From: Streptomonospora litoralis
Lineage (GTDB): Bacteria; Actinomycetota; Actinomycetes; Streptosporangiales; Streptosporangiaceae
Direction: 5' to 3'
Assembly: GCF_004323735.1 (NCBI RefSeq)
Contig: NZ_CP036455.1
Coordinates: 1,979,101-2,043,100, forward strand
DNA length: 64,000 nt
In this document: positions 41,551-50,502 of the stretch, in pieces
Numbering within the stretch: the stretch's first letter is position 1
Layout: each line of letters begins with the position of its first letter
The notes under the pieces: model-generated
Database searches by the model: none
The model's input: only the letters and a program-made list of their open reading frames with translations
What the model was told of the DNA's origin: nothing
Made by a program: the position numbers and the translations under genes

Positions 41551-42603
41551 TCACTGCCGCAGCCGCTTCTGCCTGCCGTAGGCGGTCAGGACGATGATCA
41601 GCACCACGCCGTAGATGATCTGGCGGGGCGCATCCCCCCACTCGCCGCCGCCGATCTGCATGATGCGCAGCAGCGAGTCGAGGACGGTCAGCAGAATCGC
41701 GCCGATGACGGTGCCCAGGTAGCCGCCGACCCCGCCGATCAGCGCGGTGCCGCCGATGACGGCCGCGGCCACGCTGTTGAGCATGTAGTCGGTGCCCAGG
41801 CTGGTGTAGACGTTCTCGGCGTAGCCGAGCAGTAGCAGCCCGCCCACGCCCGCGAACAGCGACGACAGCACATAGGCGGCGAACTTGACCGCCGCGGTGT
41901 TGACGCCGGACAGGTAGGCGGTGGTGGGGTTGGCGCCCACCGCGTAGAGCCGCCAGCCGAACGGGCTGCGCCGCAGCAGCCAGATCACCAGCGCCGACAG
42001 CCCGAGCCACAGCCACAGCACGCCCGGGATGCCCGCGACGGTGTCGCCGGAGACCAGGGTGCGCAGCAGGGGCGCCGCGGAGCCCTCGGGCCGTCCGCCG
42101 GTGTAGAGCCGGATGAAGCCGGCGACCACCGCGATCATGCCCAGCGTCATGACCAGCGGCGGCACCCGGAAGACCAGCACGCCCACCGCGTTGACGACGC
42201 CCACGACGCAGCACGCGCCCAGCGCCAGCAGCACCGCGACCACGAAGCCGTCGTTCGAACCGTCCATGAACCGGGAGGCGACGATCGCGGCCAGGGTCGC
42301 GGTGGCGCCCACCGACAGATCGATGCCCTCGCCGCCGGCGATGATGACCAGCGTCTGGCCGATCGCGATCACGCCGAGGAAGGAGGCCACCGTCATCAGC
42401 GTGACGAACTGGTCCCAGCTGGCGAAGGCCGGCGAGACCAGTGCCGCGACCGCCCACAGCAGCACGGCGACCGACGCCGAGATCGCCACCGGGTCGCGCA
42501 CCAGGCGGCGCAGGCGCGGCGTCGGCGCGGGGGTGTTCGGCTGCGCGTCGGTGCGGGGGGTTCCGGGGGCGCCCGGGTCGCCCTCGTTCGTGGAGACCGT
42601 CAT
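41551..42603 (-). CDS. Sugar/polyol ABC importer permease 2 (RbsC-like)
   Basis: 350 residues, eight to ten hydrophobic segments after a 45-residue Pro/Thr-rich cytoplasmic start. BPD_transp_2 landmarks: GQTLVIIAGGEGIDLSVGAT (about residue 80-100), FRVPPLVMTLGM, and IGGTALIGGVGGYLGTVIGA near the end. The start codon overlaps the stop of permease 1 (ATGA). Two different permeases next to one fused ATPase indicate a heterodimeric channel of the ribose/autoinducer-2 import type. Confidence 0.92.
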   Translation of the reverse strand: MTVSTNEGDPGAPGTPRTDAQPNTPAPTPRLRRLVRDPVAISASVAVLLWAVAALVSPAFASWDQFVTLMTVASFLGVIAIGQTLVIIAGGEGIDLSVGATATLAAIVASRFMDGSNDGFVVAVLLALGACCVVGVVNAVGVLVFRVPPLVMTLGMIAVVAGFIRLYTGGRPEGSAAPLLRTLVSGDTVAGIPGVLWLWLGLSALVIWLLRRSPFGWRLYAVGANPTTAYLSGVNTAAVKFAAYVLSSLFAGVGGLLLLGYAENVYTSLGTDYMLNSVAAAVIGGTALIGGVGGYLGTVIGAILLTVLDSLLRIMQIGGGEWGDAPRQIIYGVVLIIVLTAYGRQKRLRQ

Positions 42604-43652
42604 CGCTTCCCTCCCGCGAACGCCGGCCGCCGCGCGCCGTTGCGGGCCGTCAGCAGCCCGGCCAGCGCGATGGCGACGATGATGATGCAGCCGTAGACGA
42701 ACTCCCGCGCGTCGGTGGGCACCCCGGCGAAGAACACCAGGCTCTGGATCAGCGACAGCACGATCGCGCCGACCAGGGCGCCGCCGACCCCGCCGGATCC
42801 GCCGCGCAGCCGTGTCCCGCCGATGACCAGCGCCGCGATCGAGCCCAGGGTCAGCTCCGTGCCCAGCGTCGGGTCGCCCGCGCCGGAGTCGGCCAGCAGC
42901 GCGATCCCGGCGAGCGCGGCCACCGCGCCGCCCGCCACGTAGGAGAAGACCCGTACCGCAGAGACGGGGACGGCCGAGGTGTAGGCGGCGTCGGCGTTGC
43001 CGCCCACCGCGTAGAGGTACTGGCCGAAGCGGTGCCGGCGCAGCAGCCGCCAGCCCAGCCACAGCAGGAGCAGCAGGACGGCGGGAACGGGGACGTAGAG
43101 CGCCAGCACCATCCCGAAGGTCTCGGTGAGCAGCGGCGACGCGGTCCCGCCGGGCTGCGGCAGCACCAGCAGCGCCAGGCCGCCGAAGACCGAGCTGGTG
43201 GCGAACGTCGCCACGATCGGCTGCAGCCGCAGCCCCGCCACCACCAGGCCGTTGACCAGCCCGCAGGCGGCGCCGGTGGCGACTCCCGCCGCCAGCGCCA
43301 GCGGCAGCCGGCTGTTGTCGCCGTCCATCAGTACCACCGAGACCGCCGACGCCAGCGTCACGATCGTGCCGATGGACAGGTCGATACCGCCCCCGAGCAC
43401 GATGATGGTCTGCGCGGCGGCGATCGTGGCGACGGGCAGGAACGTGGCGAAACTGGCGCTGAGCGAGTAGGGCGAGAAGAAGTTCGGCTGCAGTACCACC
43501 GACGCCCCCACCGTGAGCACCAGCAGCGCGGTCACGGCCAGGGTGGGCATGCGCGCGGACAGCACCGATTGCGCTGCCCTGGCCGCCGGTCCCGGCGGCG
43601 CGGCGGCTCCCGGTCCCGGGTCGGGGGATCGGGTCGTTGTGGGCGTAGTCAT
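42600..43652 (-). CDS. Sugar/polyol ABC importer permease 1 (RbsC-like)
   Basis: 350 residues with about ten hydrophobic segments after a short Pro-rich N-terminus. Family signatures AQTIIVLGGGIDLSIGTIVT and VIGGTRLRGGSGGVGGALVG are both present. It precedes permease 2 with a four-base overlap and follows the ATPase gene by 115 bases of GC-rich DNA. The two permeases are clearly related and probably arose by duplication. Confidence 0.92.
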   Translation of the reverse strand: MTTPTTTRSPDPGPGAAAPPGPAARAAQSVLSARMPTLAVTALLVLTVGASVVLQPNFFSPYSLSASFATFLPVATIAAAQTIIVLGGGIDLSIGTIVTLASAVSVVLMDGDNSRLPLALAAGVATGAACGLVNGLVVAGLRLQPIVATFATSSVFGGLALLVLPQPGGTASPLLTETFGMVLALYVPVPAVLLLLLWLGWRLLRRHRFGQYLYAVGGNADAAYTSAVPVSAVRVFSYVAGGAVAALAGIALLADSGAGDPTLGTELTLGSIAALVIGGTRLRGGSGGVGGALVGAIVLSLIQSLVFFAGVPTDAREFVYGCIIIVAIALAGLLTARNGARRPAFAGGKR

Positions 43653-43767
43653 CGCCTTCCTCGGTTTCGGATCGGCCGCCCGCGGCGGGGGGCCGCGGCG
43701 GTCGGCGGTGTGCCGGCCGCCGCCGGCGGGGTGGTGGCCCTCGGCTGTCCTCTCTGCTCGGACGCCG

Positions 43768-45567
43768 TCACGCCGCCCCGCCCTTCTCGTCGGAGCCCAA
43801 GGTCCGGCGCGCCTCGCCGGACGCCTCGGTGGAGGCGCCGGCAGCGGCGCCGCCGACGCCGGTCGCAGCGGTCGGCTCCGCCGCGGCCTCGGCAGCCTCG
43901 GCCGCGCGCGCCTCGGGCCCGGTGCCGGCCTCCGGCAGCGCGGAGCCCTCGGTGCCGCCGTCGCCGCCGTCGCCGTTGACGTGCATGGAGCTGGCGATGA
44001 GCGTGTCCTCGTTCAGCCGCTCGCCCGCGACCTCGTCGACGATGCGCCCCTCGAACAGCACCAGCACCCGGTCGCAGACCTCGACCAGTTCGCGGTCGTC
44101 GCTGGAGCCCAGCACCACCGCCGCGCCCGAGGCCGCCAGCTCCGAGACCACCGCGAACATCTCCGCCTTCGCGCCGACGTCGATCCCCTTGGCGGGGTCG
44201 TCCATCAGCACCACGCGGGGTTCGGTGGGGAACCACTTGCCCACGACGATCTTCTGCTGGTTGCCGCCCGACAGCGTCGAGACGGGATCGTCCAGCGAGC
44301 CGTAGCGGGTGCCGATGCGCTCGGCCACGGCCCGCGCCGCCGCGGTCTCGCGGCGCTTGGACAGTGCGACGCCCAGCGCCGCCCGGCGTCCCACCGACGG
44401 CAGCGAGAAGTTCTCCAGGATGGGGCGGCCCAGCGCGAGCCCCTGCACGCCCCGGTTGCCCGGCACGTAGGCGAACCCGGCCCGGACCGCCTGCTTCGGC
44501 GAGCGGGGGTGGACCGGGCGGCCGTCGAGCCGCACGCTGCCGCCGCCGCGCCTGCGCGCACCGAAGAGCGTCGCCAGCAACTCCGACTGGCCCTGGCCCT
44601 GCAGCCCACCCAGCCCCAGCACCTCGCCGGGGCGCAGATGGAACGACACGTCGTCCAGGAGGCCGCCGGCCAGGCCGCTGACCTCCAGCAGCGGGGCCGC
44701 TTCGGAGGTCTGGGGCGCCTCCGGCTCGGCGGCCCGGCCTTCGGCGCGGGCACCCGCGGTTCCGTCCCCGGCCCCGTCCCCGCCCCCGGCGCCGGACGCC
44801 GCACCGCCCGGGTGCGCGGCGGCCGGCGCCGAGCCGTCGGACATCAGCTCCACCAGCTCCCGCTCGGCCGTCTCGCCGACTGTGACGGTGGTGACGTCGC
44901 GCCCGTTGCGCATGATCGTCGCCCGGTCGCACACGGCCCGGATCTCGGCCAGCCGGTGGGTGATGAACAGGATGAGCACGTCCCGCTCGCGCAGCTCGGC
45001 CACCACGTCGAACAGCACCCGCACCTGGGCGCGGCGCAGCGAGGCGGTGGCCTCGTCGAGTACCAGCACCCGCGGGTCGCGAACCAGCGCCTTGCAGATC
45101 TCCACGACCTGGCGCTCGCCGGGGTCGAGATCGCCCACCCGCTCCTCGGCGGGCACCCGCCCGCCGAAGGCCGGGGCGAACCGCTCCAGCCACGGCAGCG
45201 CGCGGGCGCGGGCGGCGCGGCGGTCGCGCAGCCCGAACCGGGTCGGCTCCACGCCCAGCACCAGGTTGTCCAGGACGGTGAAGTCCTCGATCAGCGACAG
45301 CTCCTGGTAGACGGCGCTGACCCCGGCGGCGAGCGTGTCGCGCGGACCGCGGGGACGCAGCCGGCGGTCGGCGAGCAGGACCTCGCCGGCGTCGGGCCGC
45401 ACCACCCCGGTCAGCACCTTCAGCAGCGTCGACTTGCCCGAACCGTTGGGGCCCAGGACGGCGTGCACGCTGCCCGCCTGGGCGCCGAAGTCGGCACCGG
45501 CGAGGGCGGTGACGCCGCCGTAGCGCTTGTGCACGCCGCTCATCCGCAGAAACGGCGGTGTGTCCAC
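43768..45567 (-). CDS. Sugar importer ATPase with two nucleotide-binding domains (RbsA/MglA-like)
   Basis: 599 residues. Domain 1: Walker A GPNGSGKSTLLKVLTG (about residue 38), Walker B VLVLDEATASL, but the signature reads DLDPGERQVVEIC instead of LSGGxxQ. Domain 2 (from about 285) has the usual degenerate Walker A (GLQGQGQSELLATLFG), signature STLSGGNQQKIVVGKW and Walker B RVVLMDDPAKGIDVG. An Ala/Gly-rich linker of about 45 residues joins the domains, and a 75-residue Ala/Glu/Gly-rich tail of unknown use follows domain 2. The family imports ribose, galactose, xylose or inositol with the adjacent permeases and binding protein. Confidence 0.95.
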   Translation of the reverse strand: MDTPPFLRMSGVHKRYGGVTALAGADFGAQAGSVHAVLGPNGSGKSTLLKVLTGVVRPDAGEVLLADRRLRPRGPRDTLAAGVSAVYQELSLIEDFTVLDNLVLGVEPTRFGLRDRRAARARALPWLERFAPAFGGRVPAEERVGDLDPGERQVVEICKALVRDPRVLVLDEATASLRRAQVRVLFDVVAELRERDVLILFITHRLAEIRAVCDRATIMRNGRDVTTVTVGETAERELVELMSDGSAPAAAHPGGAASGAGGGDGAGDGTAGARAEGRAAEPEAPQTSEAAPLLEVSGLAGGLLDDVSFHLRPGEVLGLGGLQGQGQSELLATLFGARRRGGGSVRLDGRPVHPRSPKQAVRAGFAYVPGNRGVQGLALGRPILENFSLPSVGRRAALGVALSKRRETAAARAVAERIGTRYGSLDDPVSTLSGGNQQKIVVGKWFPTEPRVVLMDDPAKGIDVGAKAEMFAVVSELAASGAAVVLGSSDDRELVEVCDRVLVLFEGRIVDEVAGERLNEDTLIASSMHVNGDGGDGGTEGSALPEAGTGPEARAAEAAEAAAEPTAATGVGGAAAGASTEASGEARRTLGSDEKGGAA

Positions 45568-45591
45568 AGCTCTCTCCCTGCTGCTACTCGC

Positions 45592-45617
45592 CCGGGGCCG
45601 GGCGCGCCCGGCCCCGG
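45592..45617 (-). terminator. 26-bp perfect palindrome between the binding-protein and ATPase genes
   Basis: CCGGGGCCGGGCG (45592-45604) is followed directly by its complement (45605-45617). A strong hairpin at this place is typical of importer operons, where it stabilises the binding-protein message and limits read-through, giving more binding protein than transporter. Confidence 0.7.
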
Positions 45618-45624
45618 CGGCGGG

Positions 45625-46731
45625 CTACTCGGACTTGAAGTAGCTGTCGGCCTTCTCCGGGCTGATGTTGTGGTCGAGGGCGTAGGCGTCGGGCTTGTCC
45701 TGCACCTCGGCGAACTTCTCCTCGAAGTTCTCGTCGGTGACGGTCTCGGGGATCGGCAGGTGGATCGTGTTGCCGTCCTCGACCGCCCCGTCGGCGAACT
45801 CCTTGCCCTGCAGCATCCGCACCACCACGTGCAGCGCGGAGACCGAGACGGAGGGCGGGTTGGGCACGCCGATGCTGGAGAAGCCCTCGTCCTGCTCCCG
45901 GAGCGTGTTCCACTCCTTCATGTAGCCCACGCGCGCCTCGCCGGTGATGGCGACCTCGGTGGCCAGGTCCTCGGCCTGCAGGGCCTGCATCGCGCCCAGC
46001 GCCATGCCGTCCTGCACGAAGACGCCGTCCACGTCGGGGTTGCTGGCCAGCAGGTCGCGGGTGACGGTCTGGCCCTTGCTCTGGCTCCACTCGGCGAAGT
46101 CGCTGGCCACGACCTCCACGCCGGCCTCGTCGAACACCGCCTGCGCACCGGACCAGCGGGCCTCGTTGGCCGGGTGGCCGTCGATGCCGTTGACGGCGAT
46201 GATCCGGCCGCCGTCGCCGACCTCGCCGGCCAGCCACTCCGCGGAGATCGAGGCCCACTCGGACTGGTTGATGACCACGTCGGTGACGTGCTCGGACTCC
46301 ACCGCCTGGTCGATCGCGACGATCTCGATGCCCTGGTCGGCGGCCTCGGCGAAGACCTGGTTCAGGGCGGTGGGGGAGTTGGGGTTGACGATGATCGCGT
46401 CCACGTCGGAGCGGATCAGGTTGCGGATCTGCTGGATCTGGCCGTTGACGTCGACGTCGGCGCTCTCGATCACCAGCTCGTCGACGACGCCCTCGGACTT
46501 GTAGTCGGCGAACGACTCCTCCAGGACCGAGATCATCTGCTCGCGCCACTCGCTGCCGATGAAGCCGTTGCTGACACCGATGGTGAAGGGGCCCTCGGAC
46601 TCGCCGCCCCCTCCGCCGCCGTCGTCGGTGGCTTGGGGAGTGCTGCACGCGGTCGCGGCGAGCATGATGCCCGCTGCTGCGAACGCGCCGAGGGAGTGGG
46701 GGCCGAAGCGCCGACGCGGATTCCAACCCAT
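45625..46731 (-). CDS. Sugar-binding lipoprotein of the ABC importer
   Basis: 368 residues with a GGAGG ribosome-binding site. Lipoprotein signal with lipobox LAATAC at about residues 24-29. Mature part is a type I periplasmic-binding protein (Peripla_BP_4): FTIGVSNGFIGSEWREQM, NLIRSDVDAIIVNPNSPTAL, IAVNGIDGHPANEARWSGA, GVFVQDGMALGAMQAL. Similar to ribose/rhizopine/inositol binding proteins; the ligand is not predictable from sequence alone. A 165-base gap with AT-rich TATACC boxes separates it from the ROK gene, so it probably has its own promoter. Confidence 0.93.
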   Translation of the reverse strand: MGWNPRRRFGPHSLGAFAAAGIMLAATACSTPQATDDGGGGGGESEGPFTIGVSNGFIGSEWREQMISVLEESFADYKSEGVVDELVIESADVDVNGQIQQIRNLIRSDVDAIIVNPNSPTALNQVFAEAADQGIEIVAIDQAVESEHVTDVVINQSEWASISAEWLAGEVGDGGRIIAVNGIDGHPANEARWSGAQAVFDEAGVEVVASDFAEWSQSKGQTVTRDLLASNPDVDGVFVQDGMALGAMQALQAEDLATEVAITGEARVGYMKEWNTLREQDEGFSSIGVPNPPSVSVSALHVVVRMLQGKEFADGAVEDGNTIHLPIPETVTDENFEEKFAEVQDKPDAYALDHNISPEKADSYFKSE

Positions 46732-46896
46732 GGTGGGCCTCCATGTACCTGAAAAGCGAAAGGGGGATCGGGCGGGTCGTGGGGGGTTGATATGGGGACT
46801 GGTATAGACGAATCGGTATAAATCGGTGCTGGGGTCGGGCGGTTCGGGTGTAGAGACGGGGACGGGCGTTTCGGTCGGGTAGGCGGCGGAAGGGTG

Positions 46897-48168
46897 CTAC
46901 CGCGCCGCCGCGGTCGCGCCGGCCGCCTGGGCCGCGGCCAGGGCCCGGTCGATGTGCTCGGGTGCGAGCACGTGGTCGATGGCCAGACGTCCGGCGCCCA
47001 GCGCGCCGCCCGTCTCGCCGGTTCCGGTGGGTACGACGGTCAGCCGGTGTGTGGCCAGCGGCAGCGAACGCCGGTAGATCACCTCGCGCACGCCCGCCAG
47101 CAGCGGTTCGTGGGCCGCGGCCATGACGCCGCCCACGACGATGGCCTCGGGGTTGAAGAAATTGACGAGCCCGGCCAGCACATCGCCGATGCCGCGCCCG
47201 GCCTCGCGCACCAGGCGCACGGCCAGCGGGTCGCCGCTGTTGACGAGGTCGACCACGGCGCGGCCGTCGGCGGCGTCCGCACCGGCCTCGCTCAGCCGCG
47301 CCGCCAGCGCGGCACCGCCGGCCACCGCCTCCAGGCAGCCGGTGTTGCCGCAGCGGCATTGGGCACCGTCGGCCCCGGGCACCCGGATGTGCCCGATGTC
47401 GCCGGCGCTGCCCTGGGCACCGCGGTGCAGTCGGCCGCCGGCGATGATGCCGCAGCCGATGCCGGTGCCGACCTTGACGAAGAGCAGGTTGTCGGCGCCC
47501 ACGCGCCCGTGGCGGGTCTCGCCGAGCGCGAGCGCGTTCACGTCGTTGTCGACCAGGACCTCGACGGGGTAGCGCGAGGTGAAGTACTCGGGGACGGGGT
47601 ATTCGTGCCAACCGGGCATGATCGGCGGGTTCACCGGCCGCCCGGTGGCGAACTCGACGGGACCGGGGACCCCGATCCCGATGGCCTTCACCGCCGACAG
47701 CGGGCGGCCGGCCTCGGCGAGCAGTTCGTGCATGCGGTCGTCGATGTGGCGCAGCACGGGCTCGGGGCCCTCGGTTATGTGGAGTGGGGCCTCGCTGGCG
47801 GCCAGCAGCGTGCCGCCGATGTCCATCAGCGCGACCCGGCAGTGGGTGGCGCCGAGGTCGGCGCCGACGACGCAGTTGTGCTCGGTGTTCAGCCGCAGCA
47901 CCCGCGGCGGCCGTCCGCCGGTGGACGCGCCGCTCTCCCGCTCCTCGACGATGCCGTAGGCGATGAGCGTGTCCACGCGCTGGGCGACGGTCGACCGCGC
48001 CATGCCGGTGAGCCGGGCCAGTTCGGCCCGGGTGTCGGCATCGCCGCGGCTGATGAGGCCGAGGACGTCGCCCGGAGAGTTCAACGAAGGTGCTCCTGCC
48101 GGTGGGTGGCGCGCGGCGGGGCGCGACACGGATGGAAGGTGCGGGTCGGCAGCGGCTGTGGCCTGCAC
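46897..48168 (-). CDS. ROK-family repressor of the sugar importer (predicted)
   Basis: 423 residues from GTG 48168. The N-terminal winged helix (about residues 30-90) contains RAELARLTGMARSTVAQRVD. The ROK domain follows: VVGADLGATHCRVALMDIGG (ATP-like site), IGIGVPGPVEF, VKVGTGIGCGIIAGGRLHRG, GHIRVPGADGAQCRCGNTGC (zinc-binding HCxC motif), and NFFNPEAIVVGG. The start is not certain because no Shine-Dalgarno sequence is seen; a good promoter lies 25-50 bases upstream. It is the first gene in the same direction as the importer, whose promoter it likely controls. Confidence 0.92.
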   Translation of the reverse strand: MQATAAADPHLPSVSRPAARHPPAGAPSLNSPGDVLGLISRGDADTRAELARLTGMARSTVAQRVDTLIAYGIVEERESGASTGGRPPRVLRLNTEHNCVVGADLGATHCRVALMDIGGTLLAASEAPLHITEGPEPVLRHIDDRMHELLAEAGRPLSAVKAIGIGVPGPVEFATGRPVNPPIMPGWHEYPVPEYFTSRYPVEVLVDNDVNALALGETRHGRVGADNLLFVKVGTGIGCGIIAGGRLHRGAQGSAGDIGHIRVPGADGAQCRCGNTGCLEAVAGGAALAARLSEAGADAADGRAVVDLVNSGDPLAVRLVREAGRGIGDVLAGLVNFFNPEAIVVGGVMAAAHEPLLAGVREVIYRRSLPLATHRLTVVPTGTGETGGALGAGRLAIDHVLAPEHIDRALAAAQAAGATAAAR

Positions 48169-48192
48169 GCGGCCGCTGTGACCCAGGTCATG

Positions 48193-48235
48193 AAGATATG
48201 CGTTCTTCTGACGAGCGTCAATGCTTATTTTGACG
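48193..48235 (-). promoter_or_regulatory. Promoter and TGACG operator array of the ROK gene
   Basis: On the minus strand TTGACG (48221-48216) and TATCTT (48198-48193) are separated by exactly 17 bases. Three TGACG half sites overlap the -35 region: TGACG-AG-CGTCA (48209-48220) and CGTCAA...TTGACG (48216-48235). This arrangement fits autorepression by the ROK protein. The DNA is notably AT-rich (AATAAGCA). Confidence 0.7.
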
Positions 48236-48717
48236 AAAATCGTTTGAAGTCGCCCGAAATCGAGCGAGTGGCAGGCATAAGTCGTGCCGTAAGCGGCTGG
48301 AGATCGGAAGAGCGGGGCACACCGCAGGCGGCGGGGCGGCGACCCGGTGCTCCCTGCCGGGGCGCGGGGAGCCGCGCTTCGCCGCGGTGCGGGCGCGGCC
48401 GTTTACCGGGTGGCTCTGGTCGGAAGGTGTCCCAGAGGGCCTCGCGGCGGCGTGCGACGCGCCTCCCGAGCCACTCGGCGCGCTGCGCAGGCGATCCGCG
48501 GTCCTCTCGGGTCGGAGCGGGGGTGCGAAACGACGTGTCACGACGCGTTCGACCGCGAAGCGTCCGCTGATACCGCGCATGTCGCCGCCGCTGGGGTAGC
48601 GGTGCACCGCGCCGCTCGCGGGGACAGCTCGTCGCGTCGAGCCGGGGCCGCTCCGCTGGCGGCGGCCGCGGCGCCGGGGCACCGCGCACGGGACACGTCG
48701 ACCACGAGGAGGCGGCC

Positions 48718-49443
48718 ATGAGCGAGACTCCCGGCGACCCCTATGTGCCCGGCGCCGCTGCGCCGACAGAGCGGACGAGGCTGCGGATGCTGCCGGGGCT
48801 GGGCGCGGTGGCCGCGGTCGCGGTGGCTCTGTGGGGCGGCGGGGCGTTCACCTCGCACGCGACCGCCCGCAGTTGGGAGGACGCCCGGGAGTTCGCCGGC
48901 GTCGACCGACTGGTCATCGACAACCGCGCCCCCGGTGACGTGCGCGTCTCGCTGAGCGAGGGCGGGGGAGGACTCACCCTGGACCGCGCCGTTCGGGAGA
49001 GCATGCTCAACCCCGCCGACATCGACGTGGCCGACGAGGGCGACGGCGGGACCGTCTGGGCGGACTCCCGCTGCGCTCGCAGCTGGCCGGGTCTGGGCAC
49101 GTGCTCGGTCGACTACCGGGCCGCCGGTCCGAGCACCACGGCCGTCGACCTGTCCACGCGCTCCGGCGGCATCGTCGTCACCGGCCTGTCGACCGAGGCC
49201 GCGGCCGAGAGCTCGGGCGGCGACATCACGATCGAGGCGACCCCCCGCGTCGCGAGCATCTCGGCGCGGGCGGGAGCAGGCGACGTCACCGTGACCGTCC
49301 CCGAGGGCAGCGGCCCCTTCCGCGTCACCGGCCGCTCGGAGTCGGGAGAGCGCACGATCGCGGTGCGCACCACCACGAAGGCGTCGGCGCCCACCTTCGA
49401 TGTGTCCACATCATCCGGTGACGTTGCCGTCCACTACCGCTGA
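48718..49443 (+). CDS. Membrane-anchored DUF4097-like protein
   Basis: 241 residues with a GAGGAGG ribosome-binding site. One membrane helix (about residues 25-45, LPGLGAVAAVAVALWGGGAF) after a short cytoplasmic start; the extracytoplasmic part is a right-handed beta-type repeat with DUF4097 features (LVIDNRAPGDVRVSLSEG, VDLSTRSGGIVVTGLS, ITIEATPRVASISARAGAGD, FDVSTSSGDVAVHYR). Two cysteines (SRCARS, LGTCSVDY) may form a disulfide. Function unknown. The 480-base gap before it (48236-48717) holds no gene I can support. Confidence 0.75.
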   Translation: MSETPGDPYVPGAAAPTERTRLRMLPGLGAVAAVAVALWGGGAFTSHATARSWEDAREFAGVDRLVIDNRAPGDVRVSLSEGGGGLTLDRAVRESMLNPADIDVADEGDGGTVWADSRCARSWPGLGTCSVDYRAAGPSTTAVDLSTRSGGIVVTGLSTEAAAESSGGDITIEATPRVASISARAGAGDVTVTVPEGSGPFRVTGRSESGERTIAVRTTTKASAPTFDVSTSSGDVAVHYR

Positions 49444-49621
49444 GGCGAGGGGCGGCGAGACACCCCGCTGAAGCTCGTCATAACGCCGGAATCACCCACC
49501 GTGATACGACACGACAGACACGACAGGTGATCGCCGACCCCAACCGCGACGCTCAATTCCGATGAACGGCCGTCGGTACCCCGACGGTCCTCTGCTCGGC
49601 GGTTGCGCACCTGGCGGAGGG

Positions 49622-50085
49622 GCGGCTCGGGTCTACTGGGCGGTCTTGCCGGTCTGCCGGGGTGCGGGTGCTCGTGTCGGGAAAGCGGCGGCGACGGTGG
49701 CGGATGGCCGGGCCCGCGTTCGCCGGGTCGGGTGCCCGCCGGTGATGCACGCGACGGGGGCGGCGCGGGGTGGCGCCTGTGCCCACCGGGTCGGGTGCTC
49801 GCCGGTGTCGGCGGCCGGCGAGGCGGCTCCGGTCTGCTGTGCGGCCTTGATGGTCTGCCGGGTAGCGGGTGGTCTATCGGAAAGGCGGCGGCAACGATGG
49901 CAGCGGGGCCGGACCCGCGATCACCGGTCCGGATGTCCGCCGGTCGAGCACCCGACGGGGCGGCCCGGGGCCGCTGTGCGGCCTTGATGGTCTGCCGGGT
50001 AGCGGGTGGTCTCGCTGGGAAGCGGCGAGGGCGGCGGTGGGAGGGGCCTGCGGTTACCGGGTCGGGGCCCGCCGGTGCCGGCGCG
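49622..50085 (-). repeat. Three tandem copies of the ~130-nt repeat
   Basis: Units start at 49622, 49826 and 49970 (read on the plus strand) with core 1 in reverse (GGTCTGCTGTGCGGCCTTGA and GGTCTGCCGGGTAGCGGGTG), followed about 90 bases later by core 2 in reverse (CCGGGTCGGGTGCCCGCCGG). An additional core 2 is at about 49788. This is the densest cluster in the window. The whole gap 49444-51108 lacks a credible gene; it contains these repeats, hairpin element B and a further degenerate repeat. Confidence 0.65.
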
Positions 50086-50502
50086 CGGCGGGGCAGTTGG
50101 CGGGGGCCATGCGGCCGGATCATGACCACGAGTTGCACGTACGTGCGGTGGCATCGGCTTCGGTGTCGCCCCGAGGTGCCATCCCCGCACCGTCGTTCCG
50201 CGATACGAAAAAGCATGGGGTGTTTTGTCCACCAATGCCCGAGTTCCCGATGGGTCCGCCTCCGCGTCGCGGCGGAGGTGGCGCACGAGGCGCGCCGAAT
50301 GGCGCGAAAAGCGCCCCCGGCGTCGACTTTTCGTGCGCCTCGTGGCCGCTGCGTCCGCCGAGGCCGCCCGCAAAACGGGCATAGACCCCCAAAATTCCAC
50401 TCCATCGGGGGTGGGTCTCCCGGCGGCCGCGCCCGGGCGCCACGAGCGACGTGTCGTCGCCCCCGGGCCCCGATCCGGCGCATGCCGGTTCATCCGGCGA
50501 TG

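Noticed and set aside
43513-46752. Very long plus-strand frame over the ABC importer genes
   Set aside because: Antisense shadow of the importer ATPase and binding-protein genes, whose motifs are unambiguous.
49622-50085. CRISPR array
   Set aside because: The repeated units are about 130 nt, diverged, unequally spaced and lack short identical repeats with unique spacers; no cas genes are near.
50100-50500. Structured RNA between the repeats and element B
   Set aside because: Several short complementary stretches such as AGACCC/GGGTCT exist, but none makes a long stem and there is no second copy to compare.
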